Shown here piece after piece: positions 35,527 through 44,493 of a stretch of 64,000 bases of DNA. The translations under genes and the position numbers were made by a program. The stretch spans positions 82,825 to 146,824 of the forward strand of contig JAUNDC010000003.1 in assembly GCA_030526355.1 (NCBI GenBank), read 5' to 3'. Under the pieces are notes generated by a model. The model did no database searches. It worked only from the letters and a program-made list of their open reading frames with translations, and was not told where the DNA came from. Position 1 is the first letter of the stretch. Each line of letters opens with the position of its first letter. Source of the stretch: Bacillota bacterium. GTDB taxonomy: Bacteria; Bacillota; Clostridia; Peptostreptococcales; Anaerovoracaceae.

Positions 35527-37329
35527 ATGAGTTCAAAAGATTTAAAAACACGCGACCAGATCGACAATAAATATAAATGGAATATCGAGGCTATGATCCC
35601 GGATGAAGCTTCAATAGACCCATCTCTTGAAGCTGTTAAAGCCAGTGCTGAAGAATATGCTGCAAAATATGCAGGCCATCTGACAGAAAACGCCGATACT
35701 CTTCTGGGAGCCTACAAGGACAGAGATGACATCTGGCGTCAGCTGGAAAAAATCTACGTATATGCCCGCATGCGCCGGGATGAAAACAATGCTGAAAACA
35801 AATATCAGGGGATGACCGACAAATGCACCACTGTTATCGCTGCTGTTTCAGCAGCCATGTCCTTCTTCACTCCCGAGCTTCTGTCAGCAGAAGACAGTAC
35901 AATACTCGGATATATCGAAGAGAACGATGGCCTTAGGGAATATGAATTTGCCATCAGGCATGCACTCAGACAGAAAGAGCATGTTCTGTCCGAAGCTGAA
36001 GAAAACCTTCTGGCTCAAATGAGTGAAATAACAGGCTCCACAAATGATATTTTCACAATGCTCAACAATGCCGATATCAAATTCGGCACAATTAAGGATG
36101 AGGACGGCGACCAGGTTGAACTGACACACGGCAACTATATCAAGTTCATGGAAAGCCACGACAGAACTGTGCGTGAATCTGCATACAACGCAATGTATGA
36201 TGCCTACAAGAGTCTTATCAATACCATTGCAACTGCGTATAACTACAATACAAAAACAGATGTTGTCAGTGCACGTATCAGAAAATACGAGTCAGCCAGA
36301 GCTGCGTCTCTCTCAGGTGACAATATTCCTGCAGAGGTTTACGACAACCTTGTTTCCGTGGTTAACGATAATCTTCCTTCTCTCCACAGATATGTCGAGC
36401 TTCGCAAAAAAATGCTTGGGCTGGATAAAATGTACATGTACGATATGTATGTACCTCTCATAGAGCTGCCAGAAAAGACTGTTCCTTATGAAGCTGCACT
36501 TGATATGATGCGTGAAGCTCTGGCACCTCTCGGTGAAGAGTACATCTCAAAAATGAACAAGGGAATATCAGAAGGCTGGATAGATGTTTATGAAAACAAG
36601 GGAAAGACCAGCGGTGCGTACAGCTTCGGCTGCTATGACAGCTATCCGTATATCCTTCTCAACTATACTGATACGTTAAAGGATGTCTTCACCGTAATAC
36701 ATGAGATGGGTCATTCCATGCATTCAAGGTACACCAGAGACAATCAGCCGTATGTTTACGGAAGCCACTCTATCTTTACTGCCGAGGTGGCATCGACAGT
36801 AAACGAATCGCTGCTTATGCAGCACCTCCTCAGCAAGGAGACAGATATAGAAATGAGAAAATATCTGCTCAACCTTCACCTGGAGGAATTCAGAACCACA
36901 TTGTTCAGACAGACCATGTTTGCAGAATTCGAGGATATGACCCACAAGGCCATAGAAAACGGACAGGTGCTTACAGCTGAGTGGATGTGTCAGCAATACG
37001 ATGAACTCAATTCTAAGTATTACGGTTCTGCTGTAGAAAAGGATGATACAATCAAATACGAATGGGCACGTATACCTCATTTCTACAATGCATTTTATGT
37101 TTACAAATACGCAACAGGCTACTCGGCAGCAACTGCAATATCGAACAGAATCCTAAACGAAGGACCTCAGGCGGCAGCTGATTATATTGAGTTCCTCAAA
37201 ACCGGAGAATCTGATTATCCGATCGAGCTTCTCAAAATCGCTGGTGTTGATATGAGCAGTCCTGAACCAATACGCAAAGCCATGGATACCTTCAAGGCTC
37301 TGCTGGATGAATTCGAAAAGCTTGTATAA
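35527..37329 (+). CDS. pepF: Oligoendopeptidase F
   Basis: A 600-residue cytoplasmic M3 metallopeptidase of full length. The zinc motif is VIHEMGHSMHSRYT with a third ligand Glu in FTAEVASTVNESLL. It cuts short peptides of about 7-17 residues. GGAGG is six bases before the ATG. A possible promoter is TTGATA at 35465-35470 with AATAAT 17 bases on. nadK follows after 32 bases. Confidence 0.95.
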   Translation: MSSKDLKTRDQIDNKYKWNIEAMIPDEASIDPSLEAVKASAEEYAAKYAGHLTENADTLLGAYKDRDDIWRQLEKIYVYARMRRDENNAENKYQGMTDKCTTVIAAVSAAMSFFTPELLSAEDSTILGYIEENDGLREYEFAIRHALRQKEHVLSEAEENLLAQMSEITGSTNDIFTMLNNADIKFGTIKDEDGDQVELTHGNYIKFMESHDRTVRESAYNAMYDAYKSLINTIATAYNYNTKTDVVSARIRKYESARAASLSGDNIPAEVYDNLVSVVNDNLPSLHRYVELRKKMLGLDKMYMYDMYVPLIELPEKTVPYEAALDMMREALAPLGEEYISKMNKGISEGWIDVYENKGKTSGAYSFGCYDSYPYILLNYTDTLKDVFTVIHEMGHSMHSRYTRDNQPYVYGSHSIFTAEVASTVNESLLMQHLLSKETDIEMRKYLLNLHLEEFRTTLFRQTMFAEFEDMTHKAIENGQVLTAEWMCQQYDELNSKYYGSAVEKDDTIKYEWARIPHFYNAFYVYKYATGYSAATAISNRILNEGPQAAADYIEFLKTGESDYPIELLKIAGVDMSSPEPIRKAMDTFKALLDEFEKLV

Positions 37330-37361
37330 ATCGCTGAAGCATATTTAATCAGGAGCAACCT

Positions 37362-38165
37362 ATGACAAATAAAATTATAAACATTTTTACAAATGAAACC
37401 GACATTTCCCTTGAAACAAAGTCCGAACTCACTAAAATACTTGTGGATAAAGGGTACACGGTTACAGAGGAATCCCGTGATAATGCAGATCTTATAATCT
37501 GCATCGGCGGTGATGGTGCATTTCTTGAAACCATTCATTCCTGTAAATTTCCTCAAAGTCCTATAATTGGTATCAATACTGGTCATCTTGGTTTTTTTCA
37601 GGAGATATCGCCTGACTGCCTTGAGCAGTTTATCAAAGATTACGAAAATGGTCAGTACTCCATTCAGGATCTGAGCACAGTAGAAGCCACTGTAACCTTG
37701 CTGGACGGCCGCAGTAACATGCATCTGGGACTCAATGAAATAATAATCAAGGGAAGGCAGTCATATGCCATCCATTTCGGGCTTTCCATAGACGGCAAAC
37801 CTCTGGAACGTTTCAGTGGTGACGGAATACTCGTAGCTACTTCTTCCGGCAGCACGGCTTATAATTATTCACTTGGAGGCTCCATAGTAGATCCCCGGCT
37901 TGATCTGCTGCAGGTTACACCTATCGCACCTATGAATACCACGGCATACCGTTCCTTTACATCAAGCATACTGCTGCCTGCTGAGATTTCTCTTGAAATT
38001 TTCCCGGAACAGGAGGATAATCGTATTTTTATCCTTAATGACGGTATCGAAACAGGTTACTCAAATGTAAAGGACATCAAGGTTGAAGTTTCCGATACGA
38101 TGGTACATCTGATGAGATTCAAAAATTATGATTTCTGGAACAAGGTCAAAACCAAATTCCTGTAA
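37362..38165 (+). CDS. nadK: NAD kinase
   Basis: A 267-residue enzyme phosphorylating NAD to NADP. The catalytic GGDG motif is in CIGGDGAFLETIH; NTGHLGFFQE and GDGILVATSSGSTAYNYSLGG are family hallmarks. AGGAGC precedes the ATG. It sits between pepF and an RluA-type synthase, a common pairing in Firmicutes. Confidence 0.95.
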   Translation: MTNKIINIFTNETDISLETKSELTKILVDKGYTVTEESRDNADLIICIGGDGAFLETIHSCKFPQSPIIGINTGHLGFFQEISPDCLEQFIKDYENGQYSIQDLSTVEATVTLLDGRSNMHLGLNEIIIKGRQSYAIHFGLSIDGKPLERFSGDGILVATSSGSTAYNYSLGGSIVDPRLDLLQVTPIAPMNTTAYRSFTSSILLPAEISLEIFPEQEDNRIFILNDGIETGYSNVKDIKVEVSDTMVHLMRFKNYDFWNKVKTKFL

Positions 38166-38182
38166 ACCGAAAGGCTGTGCAA

Positions 38183-39079
38183 ATGACTGATTTTATCCAT
38201 AAGGTAACAACTGAAGATGAGGGACTGGAAGTACGGGAAATAATGCGGCAGTATTTTGATTTTTCTTCCAGATTGAGAAACAGAATAAAACGTGAAAAGC
38301 TGGTGACTCTGAACGGTGTTCAGACTCCCGGCTGGATTCGCACAAAGGTCGGAGATGTGGTCAAGGTTGTCCTCCCTGACGAAAAGAGCAATTTTGAGCC
38401 AGAGGACATACCTGTCTACCCGATATTTGAAGATAGGGATATTCTTATCATAAACAAGCAGCCCGGCCTCATTGTACACCCTACAAAGGGCTATCCTTCC
38501 GGCACTGTAGCTAATGCTCTTATGCACTATATGGAGCAGACTGGGCAATCCTTCAAGATACGTTTTGTAAACCGCCTTGATATGGACACTTCGGGTCTTC
38601 TGGTTGTAGCCAAAAACGCTTACTGTCAGAACGACTATACCAACCAGATGAGAGCAAACACTGTTGAAAAGCGCTACATTGCCATAGTATGCGGAGTAGT
38701 GGAATCAGACAGCGGAACCATTGACCTGCCCATAGGGCGTCCTGACCCCGACAACGTGGCTCGCGGTGTCATGGAAGGAGGGGCTCCATCGGTTACGCAC
38801 TACAAGGTAATCGAAAGGTTTGAAAAGCATAATTACAGTCTTGTTGAGCTGCTGCTGGAAACAGGGCGTACACATCAGATAAGAGTACATATGTCACATA
38901 TCGGTCACCCTGTACTTGGAGACTGGCTGTACGGCGGTGTCAATGAAGCTCTTATCGATCGGCAGGCTCTTCATGCCGCCAGACTTACCTTCACCCATCC
39001 TATAACAAAGGAACGTATGACACTTGAAGCACCCGTTCCTGAAGATATGCAGAGGGTGCTGGAAGTGTTGAGAAAATAG
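38183..39079 (+). CDS. RluA-family pseudouridine synthase
   Basis: A 298-residue enzyme with an N-terminal S4-like segment (RLRNRIKREKLVTLNGVQTP) and the RluA catalytic Asp in NRLDMDTSGLLVVAKN. LLETGRTHQIRVHMSHIGHP is the C-terminal signature. It modifies uridines in rRNA or tRNA; the exact position is unknown (RluD-like). ATG 38183 is chosen over a GTG six bases earlier because AAAGG is then eight bases away. It ends at a terminator. Confidence 0.92.
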   Translation: MTDFIHKVTTEDEGLEVREIMRQYFDFSSRLRNRIKREKLVTLNGVQTPGWIRTKVGDVVKVVLPDEKSNFEPEDIPVYPIFEDRDILIINKQPGLIVHPTKGYPSGTVANALMHYMEQTGQSFKIRFVNRLDMDTSGLLVVAKNAYCQNDYTNQMRANTVEKRYIAIVCGVVESDSGTIDLPIGRPDPDNVARGVMEGGAPSVTHYKVIERFEKHNYSLVELLLETGRTHQIRVHMSHIGHPVLGDWLYGGVNEALIDRQALHAARLTFTHPITKERMTLEAPVPEDMQRVLEVLRK

Positions 39080-39085
39080 ATACTT

Positions 39086-39110
39086 TAAAAGGGGCTTTGA
39101 GCCCCTTTAT
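39086..39110. terminator. Bidirectional terminator
   Basis: AAAGGGGC and GCCCCTTT form a stem with a five-base loop, with A runs on one side and T on the other. It lies between the convergent RluA and Rrf2 genes. Confidence 0.8.
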
Positions 39111-39505
39111 TAATCCTTGATAATTTCCGCTATAGTCTTCTTTTTCATTTCGTGTATCAGGATTTCCTGAATTCTTTCAAATTCCTTATGCACCTTGCAG
39201 GGAATATCGTTGGTGTTTCTGCTGCACTCCTCTTTCATACAGTGAAGTATGGCAAGGTCACCCTCTGTAACGCTGGCAACATCATAAATCGTCAGCTCCT
39301 CCAGAGGCTTGTTAAGATAATATCCACCCTGATTTCCACGTTCTGATTTCACCAGATCTGCCATTTCCAGTTCTCTAAGAATCTTATATGCAAATGCTCT
39401 CGGGATTTCCTCTTTTTCGCATATTTCACGTACATTATGAACTTTTCCATCCTGAAGAACACGACATATCCTCATGGCATAATCACTTCTTCTGGTTATC
39501 AACAT
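39110..39505 (-). CDS. Rrf2-family transcriptional regulator with cysteine triad
   Basis: A 131-residue winged-helix regulator (RRSDYAMRICRVLQDG, IPRAFAYKILRELEMADLVK and GNQGGYYLNKPLEELTIYDV). Residues near 90-104 give C-x4-C-x8-C (HCMKEECSRNTNDIPC), the position where IscR/NsrR-type proteins hold an Fe-S cluster. It is a single gene here. Its target is unknown; the Fe-S operon at 18-19.6 kb is a candidate (inference). Confidence 0.88.
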   Translation of the reverse strand: MLITRRSDYAMRICRVLQDGKVHNVREICEKEEIPRAFAYKILRELEMADLVKSERGNQGGYYLNKPLEELTIYDVASVTEGDLAILHCMKEECSRNTNDIPCKVHKEFERIQEILIHEMKKKTIAEIIKD

Positions 39506-39587
39506 AATTATTCACCTCGTCAAAGCTGTTTTTCGATATTATTACCTTTATAATATCATATGGCAGTTGGTTTTTCCAGTTCAAAAA

Positions 39588-41048
39588 TTACCTGTATACC
39601 TTGCCTTTTTCAGGCTGCTCGCCATACTTGTATTTTATAAGCTCGCTTACTGTAACAAACTGGTAGCCTTTTTTCTTTAAATAAGGCACAATAAGTTCGG
39701 TGGCTTTAGCTGTTGAGTCATGAATTGAATGCATCAGTATTATTTTTCCATCCAGATTTTTAGCTTTTTTTATTGACTTAAAAACCTTTTTACCATTCCT
39801 GACTTTCCAGTCCTGTGTATCTACAGACCACATTATAACAGGCATCTTCGAAAGCTTGTTTATTTTACTGTTTGTCTCGCCATAGCTCGGCCTGAATACG
39901 GTCGGGTATGCCCCGCATGCTTTTTTTATGGCTTCATTTGTCCTGCTCAGCTGTTTTTTCACCTGAGACTTGTTTAGATCTGTAAGTACCGGGTGATCCC
40001 ATGTATGACATCCAATCTCGCATCCCATCTCGTATGCTCGTTTTACTTTATCTTCATTACCTGATATACGGTATCCCTGGTAAAAAAACGTTGCAACCGC
40101 TCCGTTTTTCTGAAGGCAGTCAAGTATCCTAATCTCGGATTTTCCTCCCGGACCGTCATCATAGGTTATGGCAACCATAGGTTTTTCAGGGTCTATGTAC
40201 CGCTCCTTTATTTCCGTTCTCATCACATCCGTCATTATTTCAAGGGGAATTCCCGCTGAAACAACACCCTCTGAGGCTTTGAGAACAGTTCCTTCATCAA
40301 AGAAAAATACGGCACCGGTATCGGTCAGAGTAAAAGAGTTGAAATTGCTCTCATCCGATGACACAAACTTTTCCCATCCATCCATAAGCTTTTCTTCAGC
40401 ATATTCTTTTTTGAAAAAATCTATAAAATAGCTTGTACATTTTTCACGATAGTTTTCAGTGAAAATCTGTAAAGGAGATAATCTGTTACCGCTTTTTTCT
40501 GAAAACTGATATGTATAAACCTTAGAGGTTTCGGTAACCATTTCTCTGTCATGCTCGGTATTATCCTGCTCATAGATTACCAGGCTTATCACGCCGTTTG
40601 TGGATTCATACGTTCTGGAGCTGACGAGCAGAGCCTGCTGAAGCGGTTTATATCTGAAACTGTCTCCTTCCTGCTCCTGCCGTTCCTTTTCCTCCTTTTG
40701 TTTAACCCTACTGAAGGATTCTTTAATTTCTGATATCTTTTCAGTTCTGAACTGATTTATCTCGTCATTGCTGTTAACATCGTAATCAACCGCATATGAG
40801 ATTGGGGAACCGTATTCATATTCTGTTTTTATGCCTTCTTCAGCTGTAAACATCTGACCTGAACTGAGCTGTGTATCCACGAATGCTTTGAATTCATCTT
40901 CATCCTGATATACATCAGTGGTCCATAATGCTGCCAGTGCCACTATTCCTGTCACAATAAGCAGCAGAATCAGTATCATTGCAAGTGTCCTGTGCCTTTT
41001 CCTCCTGATTCGTCGCTGCCTTCTGATTTCCTGTTCCGTTGTTGTCAT
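39588..41048 (-). CDS. Membrane-anchored polysaccharide deacetylase
   Basis: A 486-residue protein with a basic N-terminus (RRQRRIRRKRHR) and one helix (residues 20-45) as anchor. The middle 200 residues resemble a DUF4163/DUF3298-like domain (YSFTLTDTG-type region, LSPLQIFTENYREK). The C-terminal NodB homology domain has VAITYDDGPGGKSE, the metal site GCHTWDHPVL, RPSYGETN and the terminal His in ILMHSIHD. It probably removes acetyl groups from peptidoglycan. ATG 41048 fits AAAGG upstream better than GTG 41060. Confidence 0.9.
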   Translation of the reverse strand: MTTTEQEIRRQRRIRRKRHRTLAMILILLLIVTGIVALAALWTTDVYQDEDEFKAFVDTQLSSGQMFTAEEGIKTEYEYGSPISYAVDYDVNSNDEINQFRTEKISEIKESFSRVKQKEEKERQEQEGDSFRYKPLQQALLVSSRTYESTNGVISLVIYEQDNTEHDREMVTETSKVYTYQFSEKSGNRLSPLQIFTENYREKCTSYFIDFFKKEYAEEKLMDGWEKFVSSDESNFNSFTLTDTGAVFFFDEGTVLKASEGVVSAGIPLEIMTDVMRTEIKERYIDPEKPMVAITYDDGPGGKSEIRILDCLQKNGAVATFFYQGYRISGNEDKVKRAYEMGCEIGCHTWDHPVLTDLNKSQVKKQLSRTNEAIKKACGAYPTVFRPSYGETNSKINKLSKMPVIMWSVDTQDWKVRNGKKVFKSIKKAKNLDGKIILMHSIHDSTAKATELIVPYLKKKGYQFVTVSELIKYKYGEQPEKGKVYR

Positions 41049-41190
41049 ATCCCGTTCCACCTTTTCTGTATAATTATCATTCAGCTATTTATTATAGCAT
41101 TATTTCGACATATTGTTTTACTTTTATTTAAAATATGATAGAATAACTGGCAGATATATCATTAGAATTTTAATGCAAAAGGTGGTAAAT

Positions 41191-41598
41191 ATGAAAAACT
41201 TCATGAAAGAATTCAAAGATTTCGCTATGCGCGGAAATGTTATGGACATGGCAGTCGGCATGATTATAGGTGCTGCTTTTACAGCAATTGTCACTTCACT
41301 TGTTGACGATATCCTTTCACCTATACTGGGAGTACTCGTCCAGGTGGATTTCAACAAGCTGGCAGTTCAAATCGGTTCCGTTGACTTCAAATACGGTTCC
41401 TTCATCATGGCAGTCATTAACTTCATTATCGTTGCTTTTGCTCTCTTCCTCATTGTCAAGGGCATTAACAAAATGACCTCGCTCAGCAGAAAGGAAGAAC
41501 CTGAACAGGCACCTGTCACCAAAGAATGCCCGTTCTGCAAAAGTGAAATACATATCGATGCTACAAGATGCCCTAACTGCACATCTTCACTGGAATAG
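41191..41598 (+). CDS. mscL: Large-conductance mechanosensitive channel with zinc-ribbon tail
   Basis: A 135-residue MscL. The first helix region is GNVMDMAVGMIIGAAFTAIV and the second helix is near residues 67-90. After a linker the C-terminus carries C113-x2-C116 and C127-x2-C130, a zinc-ribbon. MscL releases solutes under osmotic downshock. Start at MKNFMKEF, preceded by AAAGGTGG; a longer frame at 41113 lies upstream without a site. A terminator follows. Confidence 0.93.
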   Translation: MKNFMKEFKDFAMRGNVMDMAVGMIIGAAFTAIVTSLVDDILSPILGVLVQVDFNKLAVQIGSVDFKYGSFIMAVINFIIVAFALFLIVKGINKMTSLSRKEEPEQAPVTKECPFCKSEIHIDATRCPNCTSSLE

Positions 41599-41616
41599 TT
41601 TCAAACAACAAGCTTC

Positions 41617-41648
41617 AGCGGAGCCGTCCAACACGGCTCTGCTTTTTT
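41617..41648 (+). terminator. Terminator after mscL
   Basis: GCGGAGCCGT pairs with ACGGCTCTGC around a CCAAC loop (one G-T pair), followed by six T. Confidence 0.85.
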
Positions 41649-41650
41649 AC

Positions 41651-42502
41651 TTATGCCTCCCTGCGTGACAGCATATATATACTGCAGAATCCCGCTATTA
41701 ATGTCAGAATGCATAATAATACTTCCGAACCTTCAGGTATTCCCGGAAACACCTGCACCACTGATCCTGCAACAAATCCCATTATCACCGAATAAGTCGC
41801 CAGAGGATACCGATCCATTGCTCTTTCAAGACATTTTGTTGTAAGAATGACCCCCATCATCAGCCCCGTTCCCAGCGGAATCAGGAACGGCATATATACC
41901 TGACTTACAGCCATAATGGTCTCATCATAAAGCCCAAGCACAAGAAGCAGATATGACACACTGATGCCTGGAAGTACCAGTGCCACAGCTGAAATAAACC
42001 CTGCTGCTGCAAGAAATATCACCATCCGCGTATCAGCTTCGTTTCCGGAATCAAAGCTTCCTGCTGGTATTTGTGATACCAGTAGCACTAATACCACTCC
42101 AATACAGATATGAACAAACCGTTTCACAGAAAACAGATTTCCTTTTGATTCTCTGACTATCAGCGGCATTCCTCCTGCTATTGCGCCTATAAAAAAGTAC
42201 ATGGTAGGCATCCTGTAGTTTTCCAAAAGATACAGTACCGGCCTGGATAGCAGAAACATACCTATGCTTCCGCCTGCACAGAAAAGCAGCAGAAACATAA
42301 AGCTCTGAAGCTTATGCTTCATAAAACTGCTGATTGCTCTGATGAGCTGATCATATATCCCCAGTATCATGGCCATAGTTCCGCCGCTGGCACCTGGAAC
42401 CATCATGGTCCCTCCTATCACCATACCTTTGATGATAACCGAGGCATTGTTTCCTCCGGCACTGAATTCCTTTTTATCCCCTCTGAATGTATCTCTGTCC
42501 AC
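41651..42502 (-). CDS. DUF368 membrane protein, PopT-type polyprenyl-phosphate translocase
   Basis: A 283-residue protein with about eight hydrophobic segments. MVIGGTMMVPGASGGTMAMI and GFISAVALVLPGISVSYLLL are the two inverted DUF368 repeats with the PGxSGG-type motif. DUF368 members (PopT) have been assigned as undecaprenyl-phosphate translocases in cell-wall recycling. The start is a GTG with only a weak ribosome binding site, and an internal ATG 26 codons later would cut off the first residues, so the exact start is uncertain. Confidence 0.85.
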   Translation of the reverse strand: MDRDTFRGDKKEFSAGGNNASVIIKGMVIGGTMMVPGASGGTMAMILGIYDQLIRAISSFMKHKLQSFMFLLLFCAGGSIGMFLLSRPVLYLLENYRMPTMYFFIGAIAGGMPLIVRESKGNLFSVKRFVHICIGVVLVLLVSQIPAGSFDSGNEADTRMVIFLAAAGFISAVALVLPGISVSYLLLVLGLYDETIMAVSQVYMPFLIPLGTGLMMGVILTTKCLERAMDRYPLATYSVIMGFVAGSVVQVFPGIPEGSEVLLCILTLIAGFCSIYMLSRREA

Positions 42503-42608
42503 GGCTCTCTGACAGGGTCTGCTTATCCCCTGTATTCTCCTTTGTCTCAGATTCTACATCTGAAGAAGCCTGACAGCAATAGTACTTTATACTGATTTTA
42601 TGACAAAA

Positions 42609-43760
42609 TCATACCTTTTCATCATCATTCACTTCGACTGCAATGCCGTTTACCTCCACACCTTCGCCTGCTGGTATCAGTATATATCTGCTTCCATCGA
42701 TTACTCTTGTCTGTATGGCAAACGCATATTCCGGATCTACAGTTATCTTCACTTCAGGAGTTTTCATTTCAAACTTCCTGCTCTCTATGATATTTCCTGG
42801 ATTCAGCGAACCTGTATCTCCAAAATTTTTCTCACAGGCTTCATTAAAGGCTCTGATTTTTTCTTCACCTATACCGCTCTTCTTCAATACAGCGTCCACA
42901 TCCTCCACATATATTTCAGGAACTTCAGGTTCTTTGCTTTCCTTATGAAGCTGCAACCGTTCCCGAATTTCCCCATGAAGCGCCTTTACAACCTCGAAGC
43001 TGCAATCATTACCCAGAGCAGTCTCCAATGATCCTCCAAAAGCATTCTTCTGTGCCACGGCTGACATCGGCAGCTTCTCAACATTGAACAACGTTTCAAT
43101 CACTTCATTATGTATATCCGTCAGATTCCTGCAGTAATAAAGCGCATTATATATATTAGTGCTCCTGTCATCAAATGCCGGGAACATGAACCCTATTTCT
43201 GGATTCCCAAGCACATGCCCTGTCGAAAACCCCTTAAAGCTCCTGTCCTCTGCGTAATACCTGAGTGCTGCCTTTGCATCCTTGACCGGGCATATACAGC
43301 ATATGAAATAGTCGAAAACTTCACTTGAGCCTTCATCCCACAATTCATCATCACTGCCCTTAAACGGTATATCATACGCGTCGGATGCAAGCAGAATAAC
43401 GTAGCTGTCCTCTCCCATATCAGCTGATTCTATTATTCTGTCATAAAGCAGGTGCCTCATACTCTCGTCCTGAAGATGAGACAGCCTTAATGCCTGCAGA
43501 AGCTTATGCTGATCATCATTCTCCACCTGCTCTGTCGTAAATTCTATATCTATAAGATTCCTTCCCAGATTGCCCGAAAGAGTTTTTTTCAATATTTTCA
43601 TATACAGTTCTGTTTCCTCTTTTTCGAGCAGTCCTATTGACAGATCCATTTCCGTTACGATTTCTCTGGCTCCATTCACATAGCAGCCGAATATTCTGCT
43701 GAAGTTCTCCGCATCGGGTTTAAAACGTTTTCTTATCTCTCTAAGTTCTTTCTGATTCAT
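42609..43760 (-). CDS. DUF4317 family protein
   Basis: A 383-residue cytoplasmic protein with the DUF4317 opening MNQKELREIRKRFKPDAENF and CYVNGAREIV, and LASDAYDIPFKGSDD in the middle. The family is widespread in Clostridia and uncharacterised; I infer no role. The stop is 106 bases before the DUF368 start, so it may share a transcript with it. GGAGAATA precedes the ATG. Confidence 0.88.
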   Translation of the reverse strand: MNQKELREIRKRFKPDAENFSRIFGCYVNGAREIVTEMDLSIGLLEKEETELYMKILKKTLSGNLGRNLIDIEFTTEQVENDDQHKLLQALRLSHLQDESMRHLLYDRIIESADMGEDSYVILLASDAYDIPFKGSDDELWDEGSSEVFDYFICCICPVKDAKAALRYYAEDRSFKGFSTGHVLGNPEIGFMFPAFDDRSTNIYNALYYCRNLTDIHNEVIETLFNVEKLPMSAVAQKNAFGGSLETALGNDCSFEVVKALHGEIRERLQLHKESKEPEVPEIYVEDVDAVLKKSGIGEEKIRAFNEACEKNFGDTGSLNPGNIIESRKFEMKTPEVKITVDPEYAFAIQTRVIDGSRYILIPAGEGVEVNGIAVEVNDDEKV

Positions 43761-43852
43761 TTCGTTATATTCTCCTCATGCCTTGAAAGACATTTTCCTG
43801 TTCTGTAAAATGCACGTGATGATGCTGCCTGCATCTATGCATGATTGGCGAC

Positions 43853-43889
43853 AAAAAAGAAAAACGTTGAAACCTCAGAGATTTCAACG
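43853..43889 (-). terminator. Terminator after tRNA-Leu
   Basis: CGTTGAAA and TTTCAACG form an 8-base-pair stem, and in minus direction a long TTTTTCTTTTTT run follows. Confidence 0.85.
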
Positions 43890-43893
43890 CTGT

Positions 43894-43980
43894 TGGTGCG
43901 GATAAAGGGATTCGAACCCCCATGAAGTAACCCTCACACGGACCTGAACCGTGCGCGTCTGCCAATTCCGCCATATCCGC
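43894..43980 (-). tRNA. tRNA-Leu, anticodon CAG
   Basis: The 87-base minus-strand gene folds into a class II tRNA. The acceptor is GCGGATA with TATCCGC, the anticodon stem CACGG/CCGTG encloses TTCAGGT (anticodon CAG, 43944-43946), and a long variable arm and TTCGAAT T-loop follow. The 3' CCA is encoded (43894-43896). A promoter (TTGCTT 44033-44038, TATAAT 44011-44016) precedes it. Confidence 0.95.
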
Positions 43981-44010
43981 ATATTGGCTCCGTCGTCAAG
44001 CGACTTTTTT

Positions 44011-44038
44011 ATTATACAATATTCTACAGAAAAAGCAA
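44011..44038 (-). promoter_or_regulatory. Promoter of tRNA-Leu
   Basis: Minus-strand TTGCTT (44033-44038), a 16-base spacer and a perfect TATAAT (44011-44016), about 25 bases before the tRNA 5' end. Confidence 0.6.
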
Positions 44039-44139
44039 GTGTTTTATTGATAATTTTACGACTTTTTTCCTGATATTTTATGAATTGGTTTTGTCTTTTA
44101 CGAAAATATAATAGCTCTGAAATACATATATAAAGAACA

Positions 44140-44488
44140 TTGGGCAAGACGTAAGCCGGGTTCTGTATCTGACAATCATCTATCTCGACTTACTGTTACC
44201 AGCAAGCTCCAGCCACCTACCTTCCGGGCAGCGACGGGCCGCCGCCTTTTGCGCCCATTCTGGTGTTGCTCCGGATGGGGTTTACACGAGAGATATGTTA
44301 CCATACCTCCCTGTGAGCTCTTACCTCACAATTTCAACCTTACCACGGCATTACCCGTTTCGGCGGAATGTTTCTGTTGCACTTTCCCTACAGTTACCTG
44401 CGCCGGACGTTATCCGGCATCCATGCCCTGTGGAGCCCGGACTTTCCTCATGCATCCCGAAAATGCACGCGATTGTCTGTCTTACCCA
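44140..44488 (-). ncRNA. rnpB: RNase P RNA, class A
   Basis: The minus strand shows the conserved RNase P blocks in order: GAGGAAAGTCCGGGCTCC, GGGAAAGTGCAACAGAAA, GTAAACCCCATCCGGAGC, and the 3' AGAACCCGGCTTA. The ends pair as GGGTAAGAC/GTCTTGCCC. It is the catalytic RNA that matures tRNA 5' ends. About 349 bases, normal for the class. It begins five bases after the stop of the Nif3-like gene, so its promoter probably lies inside that gene. Confidence 0.96.
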
Positions 44489-44493
44489 ATTTA

